Assembly (NCBI GenBank): GCA_045606265.1
Contig: JAZURO010000225.1
Span: 1-6,599, forward strand
Length of the DNA: 6,599 bases
Direction: 5' to 3'
Origin: RGIG4608 sp045606265
GTDB lineage: Bacteria > Bacillota > Clostridia > Oscillospirales > CAG-272
Below the pieces are notes generated by a model. It was given only the letters and a program-made list of their open reading frames with translations, searched no databases and was not told the DNA's origin. The position numbers and the translations under genes are program-made. Of this stretch, positions 1-5,566 are shown one piece after another; the stretch's first letter is position 1, and each line of letters starts with the position of its first letter.

Positions 1-22
1 TTCTCAGGAAAGGAGGTTTACA

Positions 23-1816
23 ATGGCAGATATAAAAACAAGAGATGTAGTCAAGGGTTCTATCAAGACCATTGATAAAGCCGCCGTTGCCGGAGAGCGA
101 ATGAAACGAGCCTATATCTCTACCAAAGAGAGAGCCGAACACAGCACCTATGCTGCCGAGAACTCTGCTGATGAATATGCTTCCGATAAGTTTGAGCGTG
201 GTGTTGACACCACAGTACACGAAGGTATCCACCAATTCGACAAAGCAGGTCGGAAAGGTTTAGAAACTACTAAGGATAATATTCACAAAGCAAAAGACGG
301 TATCGACCGCTTCAAAGAGAAACGAGCTGAAAAGGCTCTTGAGAAGCAGGCTGAAAATGTCGGCAATAAGGCGGCTAAGACTGCCGAGAAAACCACAGAG
401 CATACGGTAAGGCAAGCGGGTTCTAAAACCGTAAAAACGGTTGAGAAGTCTGCTGAAAAGACCGTAAAGCAGTCTGTAACTTCGGCGGGAAAGAAAACAG
501 TCAAGACAGTCGGCAAAGGTGCAGTTAAGACCACCGGAAAGACAGTCAAAACCGCAGAGCGTACAGCAAAGACGGCAATTAAGACTTCTCAGCAAGCGGC
601 TAAGACCGCACAGAAAGCAGCTCAGGCAAGTGCCAAAGCCGCAAGAGCAGCGGCGCAGGCAGCACGGGCGGCCGCCAAAGCCGCAGTCGTTGCGGCAAAG
701 TGGATTGCAAAGGCAACTGTCGCAGTCGTAAAAGCGATTATTGCCGCAGTCAAAGGACTTGTAGCGGCGATTGCTGCAGGCGGTTGGGTTGCCGTTGTTA
801 TTATCATTGTCATTTGCCTTATCGCTCTTATTCTATGCTCGGTGTTTGGTATCTTCTTCTCAGGTGAGGACTCAGGAACGGGACAGACTATGCAGACTGC
901 CGTTCAGGAAATCAATACCGAGTACGACAACAAGATCTTTGAGATCAGGAACGGAACAACTTACGATGTGCTTGAAATGAGTGGCAGTCGTGCAGTTTGG
1001 AAAGATGTTCTTGCCGTGTATGCGGTTAAGACAAACACCGATCCTGATAACCCTCAAGAGGTTGCCACAATGGACGATAACAAGAAGCAACTGCTCAAAG
1101 ACTTGTTTTGGGAAATGAATGAAATCAGTTCCCGAACAGAGAGTGTGTCGGAAACCGTGATAACCGAAACCGATGACGGGAACGGAAATATCGTGCAGAC
1201 GGAAACGACTGTAACGAGAACCTATCTGTATATCACGGTTGCTCATAAGACCGTTGATGAAATGGCTTCGCAATACGGCTTTAATCAGGAACAGAAAGAC
1301 TACCTGACAGAACTGCTAAAACCCGAAAACAATTCTCTATGGGCGGCGGCTCTGTATGGTATCAACTATTCTGATGACCAAATCGTAACGGTTGCTCTCA
1401 CACAGATAGGTAACGTTGGTGGAGATCCTTATTGGAGTTGGTACGGCTTCGGCTCAAGGGTTGAATGGTGTGCCTGCTTCGTATCTTGGTGTGCTAACGA
1501 GTGCGGATATATCGACACGGGCGTAATTCCGAAATATGCAGGCTGTGTAAACGGTGTGCAATGGTTCAAAGATAGAGGTCAATGGGTGGATGGTTCTGCC
1601 GAACCCGTTGCAGGAATGATTATCTTCTTTGATTGGGATTCACCCGATGGAGAGTCAGGACCGCAAGACGGTCTATCCGACCATACGGGTATCGTTCAGA
1701 AAGTCGAGAACGGAATAGTCTACACCGTTGAAGGTAACTCCGGTGATAGTGTAAGACAGAAACAATACTCTGTCGGCTATTATGAAATTCTTGGTTACGG
1801 TGTACCGCAATATTAA
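23..1816 (+). CDS. Membrane-anchored CHAP-domain peptidoglycan hydrolase of a conjugative element
   Basis: This 597-aa protein probably cuts peptidoglycan locally so the conjugation channel can cross the wall. Residues 1-110 are charged and helical. Residues 110-250 are a Lys/Ala/Thr-rich low-complexity tail with KTVKT- and KAA-type repeats, resembling histone H1. A single membrane segment lies at about 255-280, so the basic tail should be cytoplasmic and the rest outside. Residues 290-445 are an extracellular region without a clear assignment. Residues 450-597 form a CHAP domain: Cys483 in the motif WCACFVSWC, His554 in SDHTGIV, and Glu570/Asn572 in VEGN, matching the Cys-His-Glu-Asn set of CHAP amidases/endopeptidases. 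AGGAGG at 11-16 lies 6 nt before the ATG and fixes the start, although the frame stays open to the window edge. Similar proteins occur in Tn1549/CTn-type elements next to the type IV secretion genes, which would lie upstream of this window. The fold call is firm; the conjugation role is inferred. Confidence 0.88.
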   Translation: MADIKTRDVVKGSIKTIDKAAVAGERMKRAYISTKERAEHSTYAAENSADEYASDKFERGVDTTVHEGIHQFDKAGRKGLETTKDNIHKAKDGIDRFKEKRAEKALEKQAENVGNKAAKTAEKTTEHTVRQAGSKTVKTVEKSAEKTVKQSVTSAGKKTVKTVGKGAVKTTGKTVKTAERTAKTAIKTSQQAAKTAQKAAQASAKAARAAAQAARAAAKAAVVAAKWIAKATVAVVKAIIAAVKGLVAAIAAGGWVAVVIIIVICLIALILCSVFGIFFSGEDSGTGQTMQTAVQEINTEYDNKIFEIRNGTTYDVLEMSGSRAVWKDVLAVYAVKTNTDPDNPQEVATMDDNKKQLLKDLFWEMNEISSRTESVSETVITETDDGNGNIVQTETTVTRTYLYITVAHKTVDEMASQYGFNQEQKDYLTELLKPENNSLWAAALYGINYSDDQIVTVALTQIGNVGGDPYWSWYGFGSRVEWCACFVSWCANECGYIDTGVIPKYAGCVNGVQWFKDRGQWVDGSAEPVAGMIIFFDWDSPDGESGPQDGLSDHTGIVQKVENGIVYTVEGNSGDSVRQKQYSVGYYEILGYGVPQY

Positions 1817-1820
1817 AATG

Positions 1821-1857
1821 CTGCCCTCAACTTCGGTTGGGGGCAGTAATTTTTTTT
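1821..1857 (+). terminator. Rho-independent terminator after the CHAP gene
   Basis: An 11-bp stem (1821-1831 with 1836-1846, one G-U pair) carries a C(UUCG)G tetraloop and is followed by eight T at 1850-1857. It begins 5 nt after the CHAP stop codon and separates the conjugation transcript from the AT-rich cargo downstream. Confidence 0.93.
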
Positions 1858-1870
1858 GAATTTTTCAAAA

Positions 1871-1892
1871 AAGGGGCTTGAACAATCCCCTG
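1871..1892. promoter_or_regulatory. Upstream dyad operator (copy 1) overlapping the -35 box
   Basis: An inverted repeat reads AGGGG-n-TTG-nn-CAA-n-CCCCT. It matches the second copy at 1912-1933 in 17 of 22 aligned positions, with centres exactly 41 bp apart, close to four helical turns. Its placement over the -35 box suggests a repressor site. The likeliest binder is the ribbon-helix-helix-like protein encoded just downstream; that link is inferred. Confidence 0.6.
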
Positions 1893-1906
1893 ATATGTGC
1901 TAATAT
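1878..1906 (+). promoter_or_regulatory. Sigma-A promoter of the RHH/SLOG unit
   Basis: The -35 box is TTGAAC (1878-1883), the spacer is 17 bp, and the -10 box is TAATAT (1901-1906) preceded by TGC, an extended -10. The predicted start is near 1912-1914, about 40 nt upstream of the ATG at 1956. The -35 box sits inside the upstream dyad and the transcription start falls at the edge of the downstream dyad, so a protein bound at either would block the polymerase. Confidence 0.72.
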
Positions 1907-1911
1907 ATATT

Positions 1912-1933
1912 CAGGGAGTTGAACAGTTCCCTG
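1912..1933. promoter_or_regulatory. Downstream dyad operator (copy 2) at the transcription start
   Basis: An inverted repeat reads CAGGGA-nn-TG-nn-CA-nn-TCCCTG. It shares the TTGAACA core with copy 1 and lies between the -10 box and the ribosome binding site of the gene at 1956. It could act as a DNA operator or form a hairpin in the 5' leader of the mRNA. The matching copy outside the transcript (1871-1892) favours the DNA operator. Confidence 0.6.
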
Positions 1934-1955
1934 AGTAATCGAAAGGAGTATACTT

Positions 1956-2270
1956 ATGAGAGTTCAATTTAGTGTTACTAATGCTCAATGGAATGAACTG
2001 CAAATAAAGGCTGCAAAAGAAGGTTATCCTGATGTGCCAAGTTATTGTAAAGATCTCGCTTTAGAAGATAGAACTTACGGAAAGCTTTGGAACACAGTAG
2101 TTGATAAGATTTCTAAAATGAATACAGGCGAAACTTTTGTATTAAGAGATTTAATCGACACTCCACCTTCAAACTTGGGTGTGAAACTCTATAATAATCA
2201 GCAATCTTTGGGGATCAAGGTTCTTCCTAAAAAGGACAGCCTTAATACAAATGTATTTGAAAAACTATAA
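1956..2270 (+). CDS. Small ribbon-helix-helix-like protein, probable autoregulator
   Basis: This 104-aa protein has two parts. Residues 2-8 (RVQFSVT) look like the short DNA-contacting beta strand of ribbon-helix-helix proteins. They are followed by helices at about 9-22 and 26-37 (DVPSYCKDLALE), the Arc/MetJ-type arrangement. Residues 40-104 contain a helix, the segment TFVLRDLIDTPPSNLGVKLY and a basic end, consistent with a winged-helix-like second domain; I recall this FxLRDLI..PP pattern from other clostridial proteins. GAAAGGAG at 1941-1948 lies 7 nt before the ATG. The gene is first in a two-gene unit, with the SLOG gene starting about 20 nt after its stop. The paired dyads at its promoter fit autoregulation by a dimeric RHH protein. 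DNA binding is inferred, and a role as an antitoxin-like partner cannot be excluded. Confidence 0.72.
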   Translation: MRVQFSVTNAQWNELQIKAAKEGYPDVPSYCKDLALEDRTYGKLWNTVVDKISKMNTGETFVLRDLIDTPPSNLGVKLYNNQQSLGIKVLPKKDSLNTNVFEKL

Positions 2271-2290
2271 GTGCATTGGAGATAAGGAAA

Positions 2291-2797
2291 TTGGAAAGAA
2301 AAATTTGTTGTTTTATCGGGCATAGAAAAATCGAAAATTTTGCCGAAACTCAAGTAAAACTTGAGAAAATATTGAAAGACCTTATCAAGCAAGGAGTTGT
2401 TAGGTTTATATTCGGCGACCATTCGCAGTTTAACGACTTATGCTATGATAATGTAACTAAGCTAAAGAATGATTATCCATACATTGAAAGAATTAAATTC
2501 CGGAAAGACTATCAAGAAATAAGTGAGTCAGTTAAAAAGTATTTTATTGAGGGGTTTGAAGATAACATTTGCCCTGAAGGTGTTGGCAAAGCCGGAAAAG
2601 CATCGTATGTAGAAAGAAATCAAGCAATGATTTTGGCAAGTGATGTTTGTATTTTTTATTACAATGAGAATTATCAACCGGAACGCAGGAAAGTGTCTAA
2701 GCGTTCAATAGGAACTTACCAGCCTAAAAGCGGAACAAAACTTGCCTATGAATTTGCAATAAGCAAAAAGAAAGAAATAATAAACCTAAATGAATAA
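2291..2797 (+). CDS. SLOG-superfamily protein (YpsA/DUF1273-like)
   Basis: A 168-aa Rossmann-like protein of the SLOG group, whose members bind nucleotides or nucleotide-derived ligands; the ligand here is unknown. It opens with CCFIGHRKI, where the first beta strand runs into the GHR motif (residues 10-12). FGDHSQFNDL (41-50) occupies the place of the usual GGAxGxD loop. YVERNQAMILASDVCIFYY (106-124) is the conserved RN..M...SD strand region, and SGTKLAYEFAISKKKEIIN (147-165) the C-terminal helix and strand. The start is a TTG. I chose 2291 because GGAG at 2278-2281 lies 9 nt upstream and the protein then begins MERKICCFIGHR as in relatives; an in-frame TTG at 2276 would add five residues but lacks a ribosome binding site. 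It is cotranscribed with the RHH-like gene and closed by a strong terminator. SLOG proteins serve as ligand sensors or effectors in several conflict systems, but no effector domain is visible here. Confidence 0.8.
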   Translation: MERKICCFIGHRKIENFAETQVKLEKILKDLIKQGVVRFIFGDHSQFNDLCYDNVTKLKNDYPYIERIKFRKDYQEISESVKKYFIEGFEDNICPEGVGKAGKASYVERNQAMILASDVCIFYYNENYQPERRKVSKRSIGTYQPKSGTKLAYEFAISKKKEIINLNE

Positions 2798-2830
2798 GAT
2801 GCCACCCTTCGGGGTGGCATCTTATTTTTT
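2796..2830 (+). terminator. Terminator after the SLOG gene, between convergent genes
   Basis: A perfect 12-bp stem (2796-2807 with 2812-2823) with a C(UUCG)G tetraloop is followed by six T at 2825-2830. The stem includes the last two bases of the SLOG stop codon, and the T tract abuts the stop of the opposing gene. Read on the minus strand the hairpin is followed by only a loosely T-rich stretch, so it may also stop the convergent operon, less efficiently. Confidence 0.92.
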
Positions 2831-3254
2831 ATGTAATTCGATGTTTGCACTCACCTTTATAGTAAAGCTCGTGAGTATAATAATCTAAAGATAAGAGTGT
2901 ATATTTTTCTTTCGTAAACCAACTAATATTATCTGCTTTGGCAAGCATAAAGACAAAGGCATTTTTGACATATTTCTCTACTGTGCAATCTTCCAATTTA
3001 AGATTTGCCGTCGCTCCAAAAGGTTGTTCATAGATTTCTACATCTGCTTCAAATATATCGGCAACCTCTTTTACAACTTTAATAAATACATCTAATCCTT
3101 TTAATCTTTCTTCTACTAAAACATATTCCGAATCTTCATTTAACGACCTTATAAATTCTTCGGCAGACGGCATTGATGATTCGCTTTTTTCTTCTTCAGG
3201 TATATCAAAATCTAAAGAGTGGTCGTATGTCTTTTCGTAAATTATTCGTTTCAT
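2829..3254 (-). CDS. Hypothetical protein, 141 aa, last gene of the minus-strand operon
   Basis: I do not recognise this protein. It is 141 aa, with an acidic linker-like stretch at residues 15-45 (EEEKSESS) followed by what looks like a compact alpha/beta domain from about 45 to 135. No signal peptide, membrane segment or catalytic motif is evident, so it is probably cytoplasmic. The start is placed at the ATG at 3254 because on the minus strand AAGGAAGGAG lies immediately before it. A longer reading from 3314 would add 20 residues that overlap the end of the nuclease gene and has no comparable ribosome binding site. The gene begins 25 nt after the nuclease stop and is probably cotranscribed. 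A role as immunity or accessory protein to the secreted nuclease is possible but has no direct support. Confidence 0.72.
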   Translation of the reverse strand: MKRIIYEKTYDHSLDFDIPEEEKSESSMPSAEEFIRSLNEDSEYVLVEERLKGLDVFIKVVKEVADIFEADVEIYEQPFGATANLKLEDCTVEKYVKNAFVFMLAKADNISWFTKEKYTLLSLDYYTHELYYKGECKHRIT

Positions 3255-3279
3255 ATTACTCCTTCCTTTTGGGAAATTA

Positions 3280-4302
3280 CTACGGATGGCAGTTCCCACA
3301 CGGATCATAGCCACGATTTATTAATTCCTCACGGCTTCCCGTATAATATTCTTTATTGCTTTCTTTCATTCTATCAACTGATGAGCAAGACGGATAGTGA
3401 AACTTCTTAGTATTCTTGTTTAGAATATAAGAAGCAGTAGTATCGGTGTTATTGTCGAGTTCTTCTTCAACATCATTAGAACCACCACCAATATAAGAAC
3501 TATCGCCGTTTGCATAGTTGATTGAGATTTGTGGTTGTGCGTTGTAAACAAACACATTAAAACAGATACCATCTCCATCATCTTCGATAGAGTAGGCTTC
3601 CATCTGAACTCCGGTAGCTAATAGATTGCTTCCATCAAAAATCGGTGTTACTCGATAGAGAACGTGGTTGTCTGTTTCTTTTACATAGTCTGCTACCAAA
3701 TTTTCAAAAGGCAGCATACCATCGACATTCATAAATCGGGTTCCGGTAATCAAGTTTTTGGTATTGGCATTTTCGCCACTTAATTGATAACCGATTAGGT
3801 GACACCGATTATATAGATATTTTCCATCAACACAATCGTATTTAACTGTATGCCATCCCGTAGGTTTTACCTGACCAATACTACCTCTTTCTTCGGTCGG
3901 CATAATATCAGTTCCAATGCAAGCAATAACAACCCCACAACGCCCAAGATTATCAAGATTGCTGTAATATTCATACGATTTAGTCGTGTAATCACTTTCA
4001 GAAAAACTCGGTATATTGTTATTGATAGCAACGTAAGGTTTTCCTGAAAATGCAGGAATACTTGATAAGGAAACGGTATTCCCGTTTTGGGGGACTGATG
4101 GTTTCTGTGTTTCAGTTGACGAGCCATCATCAGGTGTTGGTGTAACCGATGGATTACTACTTGTTTCAGTTGTTTCCGAATTTTCAGTTGAGATATTGCT
4201 ATTTATTGTTTGCGAAGGCGTATCCGATAGTTCAACGCCACAACCTGAGAACACTAAACATATCGTTAGAAGCAACGATATAATTGCAGTTAATCTTTTC
4301 AT
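3280..4302 (-). CDS. Secreted lipoprotein DNA/RNA non-specific endonuclease
   Basis: This 340-aa protein should be exported and lipid-anchored: a basic N-terminus, a hydrophobic core and the lipobox FSGC put the modified cysteine at residue 21. A Ser/Thr/Pro-rich spacer fills about 25-85. Residues 85-265 form a beta-beta-alpha-metal nuclease of the EndA/NUC1 type. NRCH (165-168) stands where DRGH is usual and supplies the catalytic His168. NTKNLITGTRFMN supplies Asn183 and Asn192, spaced 9 apart as are the metal-site asparagines I recall in pneumococcal EndA; Glu200 is a further candidate. The C-terminus (292-340) is a separate module, YILN-N-TKKFHYPSC to DPCGNCHP, with His302, Cys306, Cys335 and Cys338 as likely zinc ligands; the same tail occurs on clostridial metallo-beta-lactamase-fold proteins. 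It would degrade extracellular nucleic acid at the cell surface. Its ATG overlaps the preceding stop codon (ATGA), implying translational coupling. Confidence 0.85.
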   Translation of the reverse strand: MKRLTAIISLLLTICLVFSGCGVELSDTPSQTINSNISTENSETTETSSNPSVTPTPDDGSSTETQKPSVPQNGNTVSLSSIPAFSGKPYVAINNNIPSFSESDYTTKSYEYYSNLDNLGRCGVVIACIGTDIMPTEERGSIGQVKPTGWHTVKYDCVDGKYLYNRCHLIGYQLSGENANTKNLITGTRFMNVDGMLPFENLVADYVKETDNHVLYRVTPIFDGSNLLATGVQMEAYSIEDDGDGICFNVFVYNAQPQISINYANGDSSYIGGGSNDVEEELDNNTDTTASYILNKNTKKFHYPSCSSVDRMKESNKEYYTGSREELINRGYDPCGNCHP

Positions 4303-4706
4303 CTCTCAAATATCTCCCTTGTAATCTTCTCGTGTGATTTACCTGAGAACTCATAAATTGATGTTGAATTATATCCAAATTCGATAGGATCAAAGTCTAA
4401 TACTACATCACTCGGATATTTTCGATTCCACCAATACACGATAATACGGTCGATCTTATCAAGATGTTCTTTGACTGAAATGTTCTCAATATAATATATC
4501 GTTTCAAAATCGGGTTTTGTGACAAAATTTTTGAATAATTCGTAATTTATTCCCGAAGATGCTACTAACTTCTCGGAAAATTCGTTAATCTGTAATGCTC
4601 CTTTAAGATATGTTTTTATATCCTCAAACACCATAGCATCACGGCTTAAACGCCGATTATTGAACAACATTCCTTTGTTATCATCTAAGCAAAAGATGAC
4701 AGTCAT
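4299..4706 (-). CDS. Conserved hypothetical protein, 135 aa, first gene of the nuclease operon
   Basis: This 135-aa protein starts MTVIFCLDDNKGMLFNNRRLS, continues with DRIIVYWWNRKYPSD near residues 86-100, and ends with EFSGKSHEKITREIFER. I recall a family with this pattern in gut Clostridia, often labelled ribonuclease Z in databases. Nothing here supports that label: there is no HxHxDH metal site and the length is far too short. No signal peptide or membrane segment is seen, so it is likely cytoplasmic. The start ATG at 4706 is preceded on the minus strand by AAGGGG with a 10-nt gap and by an extended -10 promoter. Its stop overlaps the nuclease start by 4 bp, a tight coupling that suggests the two products work together. 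The function is unknown. Confidence 0.75.
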   Translation of the reverse strand: MTVIFCLDDNKGMLFNNRRLSRDAMVFEDIKTYLKGALQINEFSEKLVASSGINYELFKNFVTKPDFETIYYIENISVKEHLDKIDRIIVYWWNRKYPSDVVLDFDPIEFGYNSTSIYEFSGKSHEKITREIFER

Positions 4707-4733
4707 TATATATCAACCCCTTCCGGAAATTCT

Positions 4734-4742
4734 ATTATAACA
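4734..4742 (-). promoter_or_regulatory. Extended -10 promoter of the minus-strand nuclease operon
   Basis: On the minus strand TGTTATAAT occupies 4742-4734, a consensus -10 with the extended TGn element. No good -35 box is found at 16-18 bp. The predicted start is near 4727, about 20 nt before the start codon. Operator copy 1 (4771-4786) lies about 35-50 bp upstream, so the divergent XRE regulator could influence it. Confidence 0.5.
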
Positions 4743-4770
4743 TATAATTGTGAAAAAATCATCACTTTCG

Positions 4771-4786
4771 TAACTATTAGTTATGG
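4771..4786. promoter_or_regulatory. XRE-type operator, copy 1
   Basis: TAACTA-T-TAGTTA is a perfect 13-bp palindrome followed by TGG. The same sequence recurs at 4829-4844 (14 of 16 positions, 58 bp away) and in related form at 5291 and 5600. It lies in the divergent region between the nuclease operon and the XRE gene at 4870. Confidence 0.7.
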
Positions 4787-4827
4787 TATCTGCCGTTTAG
4801 TTCGTGTATTATTTCACATTCATAATC

Positions 4828-4844
4828 TATACTATTAGTTATGG
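4828..4844. promoter_or_regulatory. XRE-type operator, copy 2, over a probable -10 box
   Basis: ATACTATTAGTTATGG repeats copy 1 with only the first two bases changed, which weakens the left half-site. It overlaps TATACT (4828-4833), a 5/6 match to the -10 consensus for the gene at 4870; the matching -35 region (4805-4810, TGTATT) is poor. Repressor binding here would shut off the XRE gene, consistent with autoregulation. Confidence 0.6.
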
Positions 4845-4869
4845 ACACACACTATAAGGAGGTGTCAAT

Positions 4870-5199
4870 GTGAAATTAGATACGATTGGCAAGAACATAA
4901 GAAAAATTCGTGTTGCTAAAAAAATGCGTCAGGAGGATTTGGCAGAAAAGTCAGGTCTTTCTGTGACATATATCGGAATGGTAGAAAGAGCTGAGAAAAC
5001 CCCTTCCCTTGAATCGCTTATATCAATTCTTAATTCTTTAGGTGCATCTGCTGATATGGTTCTCTGTGATGTCTTAACTTCCGGTTACGAAGTAAAGCAC
5101 TCAATGCTTAACGATAAACTTGAAAAACTTTCAGTAGAAGATCGTTCCAAAATATACGATGTCATTGATACGATGATTTCGCATTCAAAAAGAAAATAA
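4870..5199 (+). CDS. XRE-family helix-turn-helix regulator, 109 aa
   Basis: A Cro/C1-type DNA-binding protein. Residues 6-60 form the five-helix HTH_3 domain, with the helix-turn-helix proper at about 21-40 (QEDLAEKSGLSVTYIGMVER), including the characteristic Q-x-x-LA-x-x-x-G-S pattern. Residues 65-109 are a helical tail that may mediate dimerisation. The start is GTG at 4870, with AAGGAGG at 4856-4862 and a 7-nt gap. An ATG at 4868 in another frame is followed at once by TGA and cannot be the start. It stands alone between a divergent operon and its own terminator. Two palindromes lie upstream and related ones precede the next two genes, so it is the best candidate for the protein that binds all of them; the smaller XRE protein at 5741 is the alternative. 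Confidence 0.88.
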   Translation: MKLDTIGKNIRKIRVAKKMRQEDLAEKSGLSVTYIGMVERAEKTPSLESLISILNSLGASADMVLCDVLTSGYEVKHSMLNDKLEKLSVEDRSKIYDVIDTMISHSKRK

Positions 5200-5210
5200 T
5201 CAGATAAAAG

Positions 5211-5242
5211 AAGTTCGCTCGACAAAAAAGCGAACTTTTTTT
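5211..5242 (+). terminator. Rho-independent terminator after the XRE gene
   Basis: A 9-bp perfect stem (AAGTTCGCT 5211-5219 with 5229-5237) and a 9-nt A-rich loop run into seven T at 5236-5242. It separates the XRE gene from the next transcription unit. Confidence 0.9.
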
Positions 5243-5262
5243 ATTTGCTGCCACGTTTCCCG

Positions 5263-5291
5263 TTGTTTCGACAAAACAGATATGATATAAC
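5263..5291 (+). promoter_or_regulatory. Promoter of the Spo0A-C-like gene
   Basis: TTGTTT (5263-5268), a 17-bp spacer, and TATAAC (5286-5291) preceded by TGA as an extended -10. The same TTGTTT/17/extended -10 layout recurs at 5662-5690. The predicted start near 5298 lies inside the operator palindrome. Confidence 0.6.
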
Positions 5292-5307
5292 ATAACTGTC
5301 AGTTATG
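5291..5307. promoter_or_regulatory. XRE-type operator, copy 3 (best palindrome)
   Basis: CATAACTG-T-CAGTTATG is a perfect 8+1+8 palindrome placed directly after the -10 box and over the transcription start. A further half-site AGTTATG follows at 5321-5327. The position is typical of a simple repressor operator. Confidence 0.75.
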
Positions 5308-5344
5308 GCGAAATACATATAGTTATGAAACGGAGATAAATGAA

Positions 5345-5566
5345 ATGACAACAAAAGAGATTATTCGACAAATAGCAAAAGAGAACGGAGTTACACCCGA
5401 ACAAGTAGAAGCTGATATGATGGAAGCTATCCGAGCAGGAATGGCAAGCACCGATCCTCACGCACAGGAACTTTGGAAACAAATCGCTCCTGATGGAAAA
5501 GAGCCAAGTTTGGATACTTTCTTAAAATTCTGTGCAGAACAAGTTGATAAGAAAATGCGAAATTAA
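5345..5566 (+). CDS. Orphan Spo0A C-terminal-like DNA-binding domain, 73 aa
   Basis: A 73-aa helical protein. From about residue 5 to 70 it can be laid on the end of the Spo0A effector domain: IAKENGVTPEQVEADMMEAI parallels the Spo0A segment with VERAIRHAIE, and EPSLDTFLKFCAEQV parallels its KPTNSEFIAMVADKL end. I recall short clostridial proteins of this type annotated as Spo0A C-terminal domain proteins. It lacks the receiver domain and is only about two thirds the length of the full effector domain, so it is not a sporulation master regulator. DNA binding is uncertain. GGAGA at 5332-5336 lies 8 nt before the ATG. It is a monocistronic unit with its own promoter, perfect operator and closing hairpin, between two XRE genes. 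Confidence 0.7.
   Translation: MTTKEIIRQIAKENGVTPEQVEADMMEAIRAGMASTDPHAQELWKQIAPDGKEPSLDTFLKFCAEQVDKKMRN

Noticed and set aside
260..1273. Several minus-strand and alternate-frame open stretches inside the CHAP gene
   Set aside because: They lie opposite or within a gene with clear domains and a strong ribosome binding site. Their compositions (Leu/Cys/Phe- or Thr/Ala-rich) simply mirror the Lys/Ala repeats, and none has a ribosome binding site of its own.
1920..1929. LexA/DinR box in TGAACAGTTC
   Set aside because: The Bacillota LexA site is GAAC-N4-GTTC. Here the half-sites are separated by one base, and the real symmetry is the longer CAGGGA/TCCCTG dyad.
3255..3314. Extended N-terminus of the 141-aa gene starting at 3314
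   Set aside because: The extra 20 residues overlap the nuclease C-terminus and the strong ribosome binding site lies directly before the ATG at 3254.
3219..4130. Open frames within or opposite the nuclease gene (3219-3410 +, 3850-4047 +, 3867-4130 -)
   Set aside because: They are shadows of a well-supported secreted nuclease, without ribosome binding sites or recognisable domains.
4299..4706. Naming the 135-aa protein ribonuclease Z
   Set aside because: It has no HxHxDH motif and is less than half the size of that enzyme. The database label, as I recall it, appears to be a propagated error.
5325..5339. Four-codon leader peptide (ATG AAA CGG AGA TAA) before the Spo0A-C-like gene
   Set aside because: It has no ribosome binding site upstream and its ATG is part of an operator half-site; it is most likely a chance frame.
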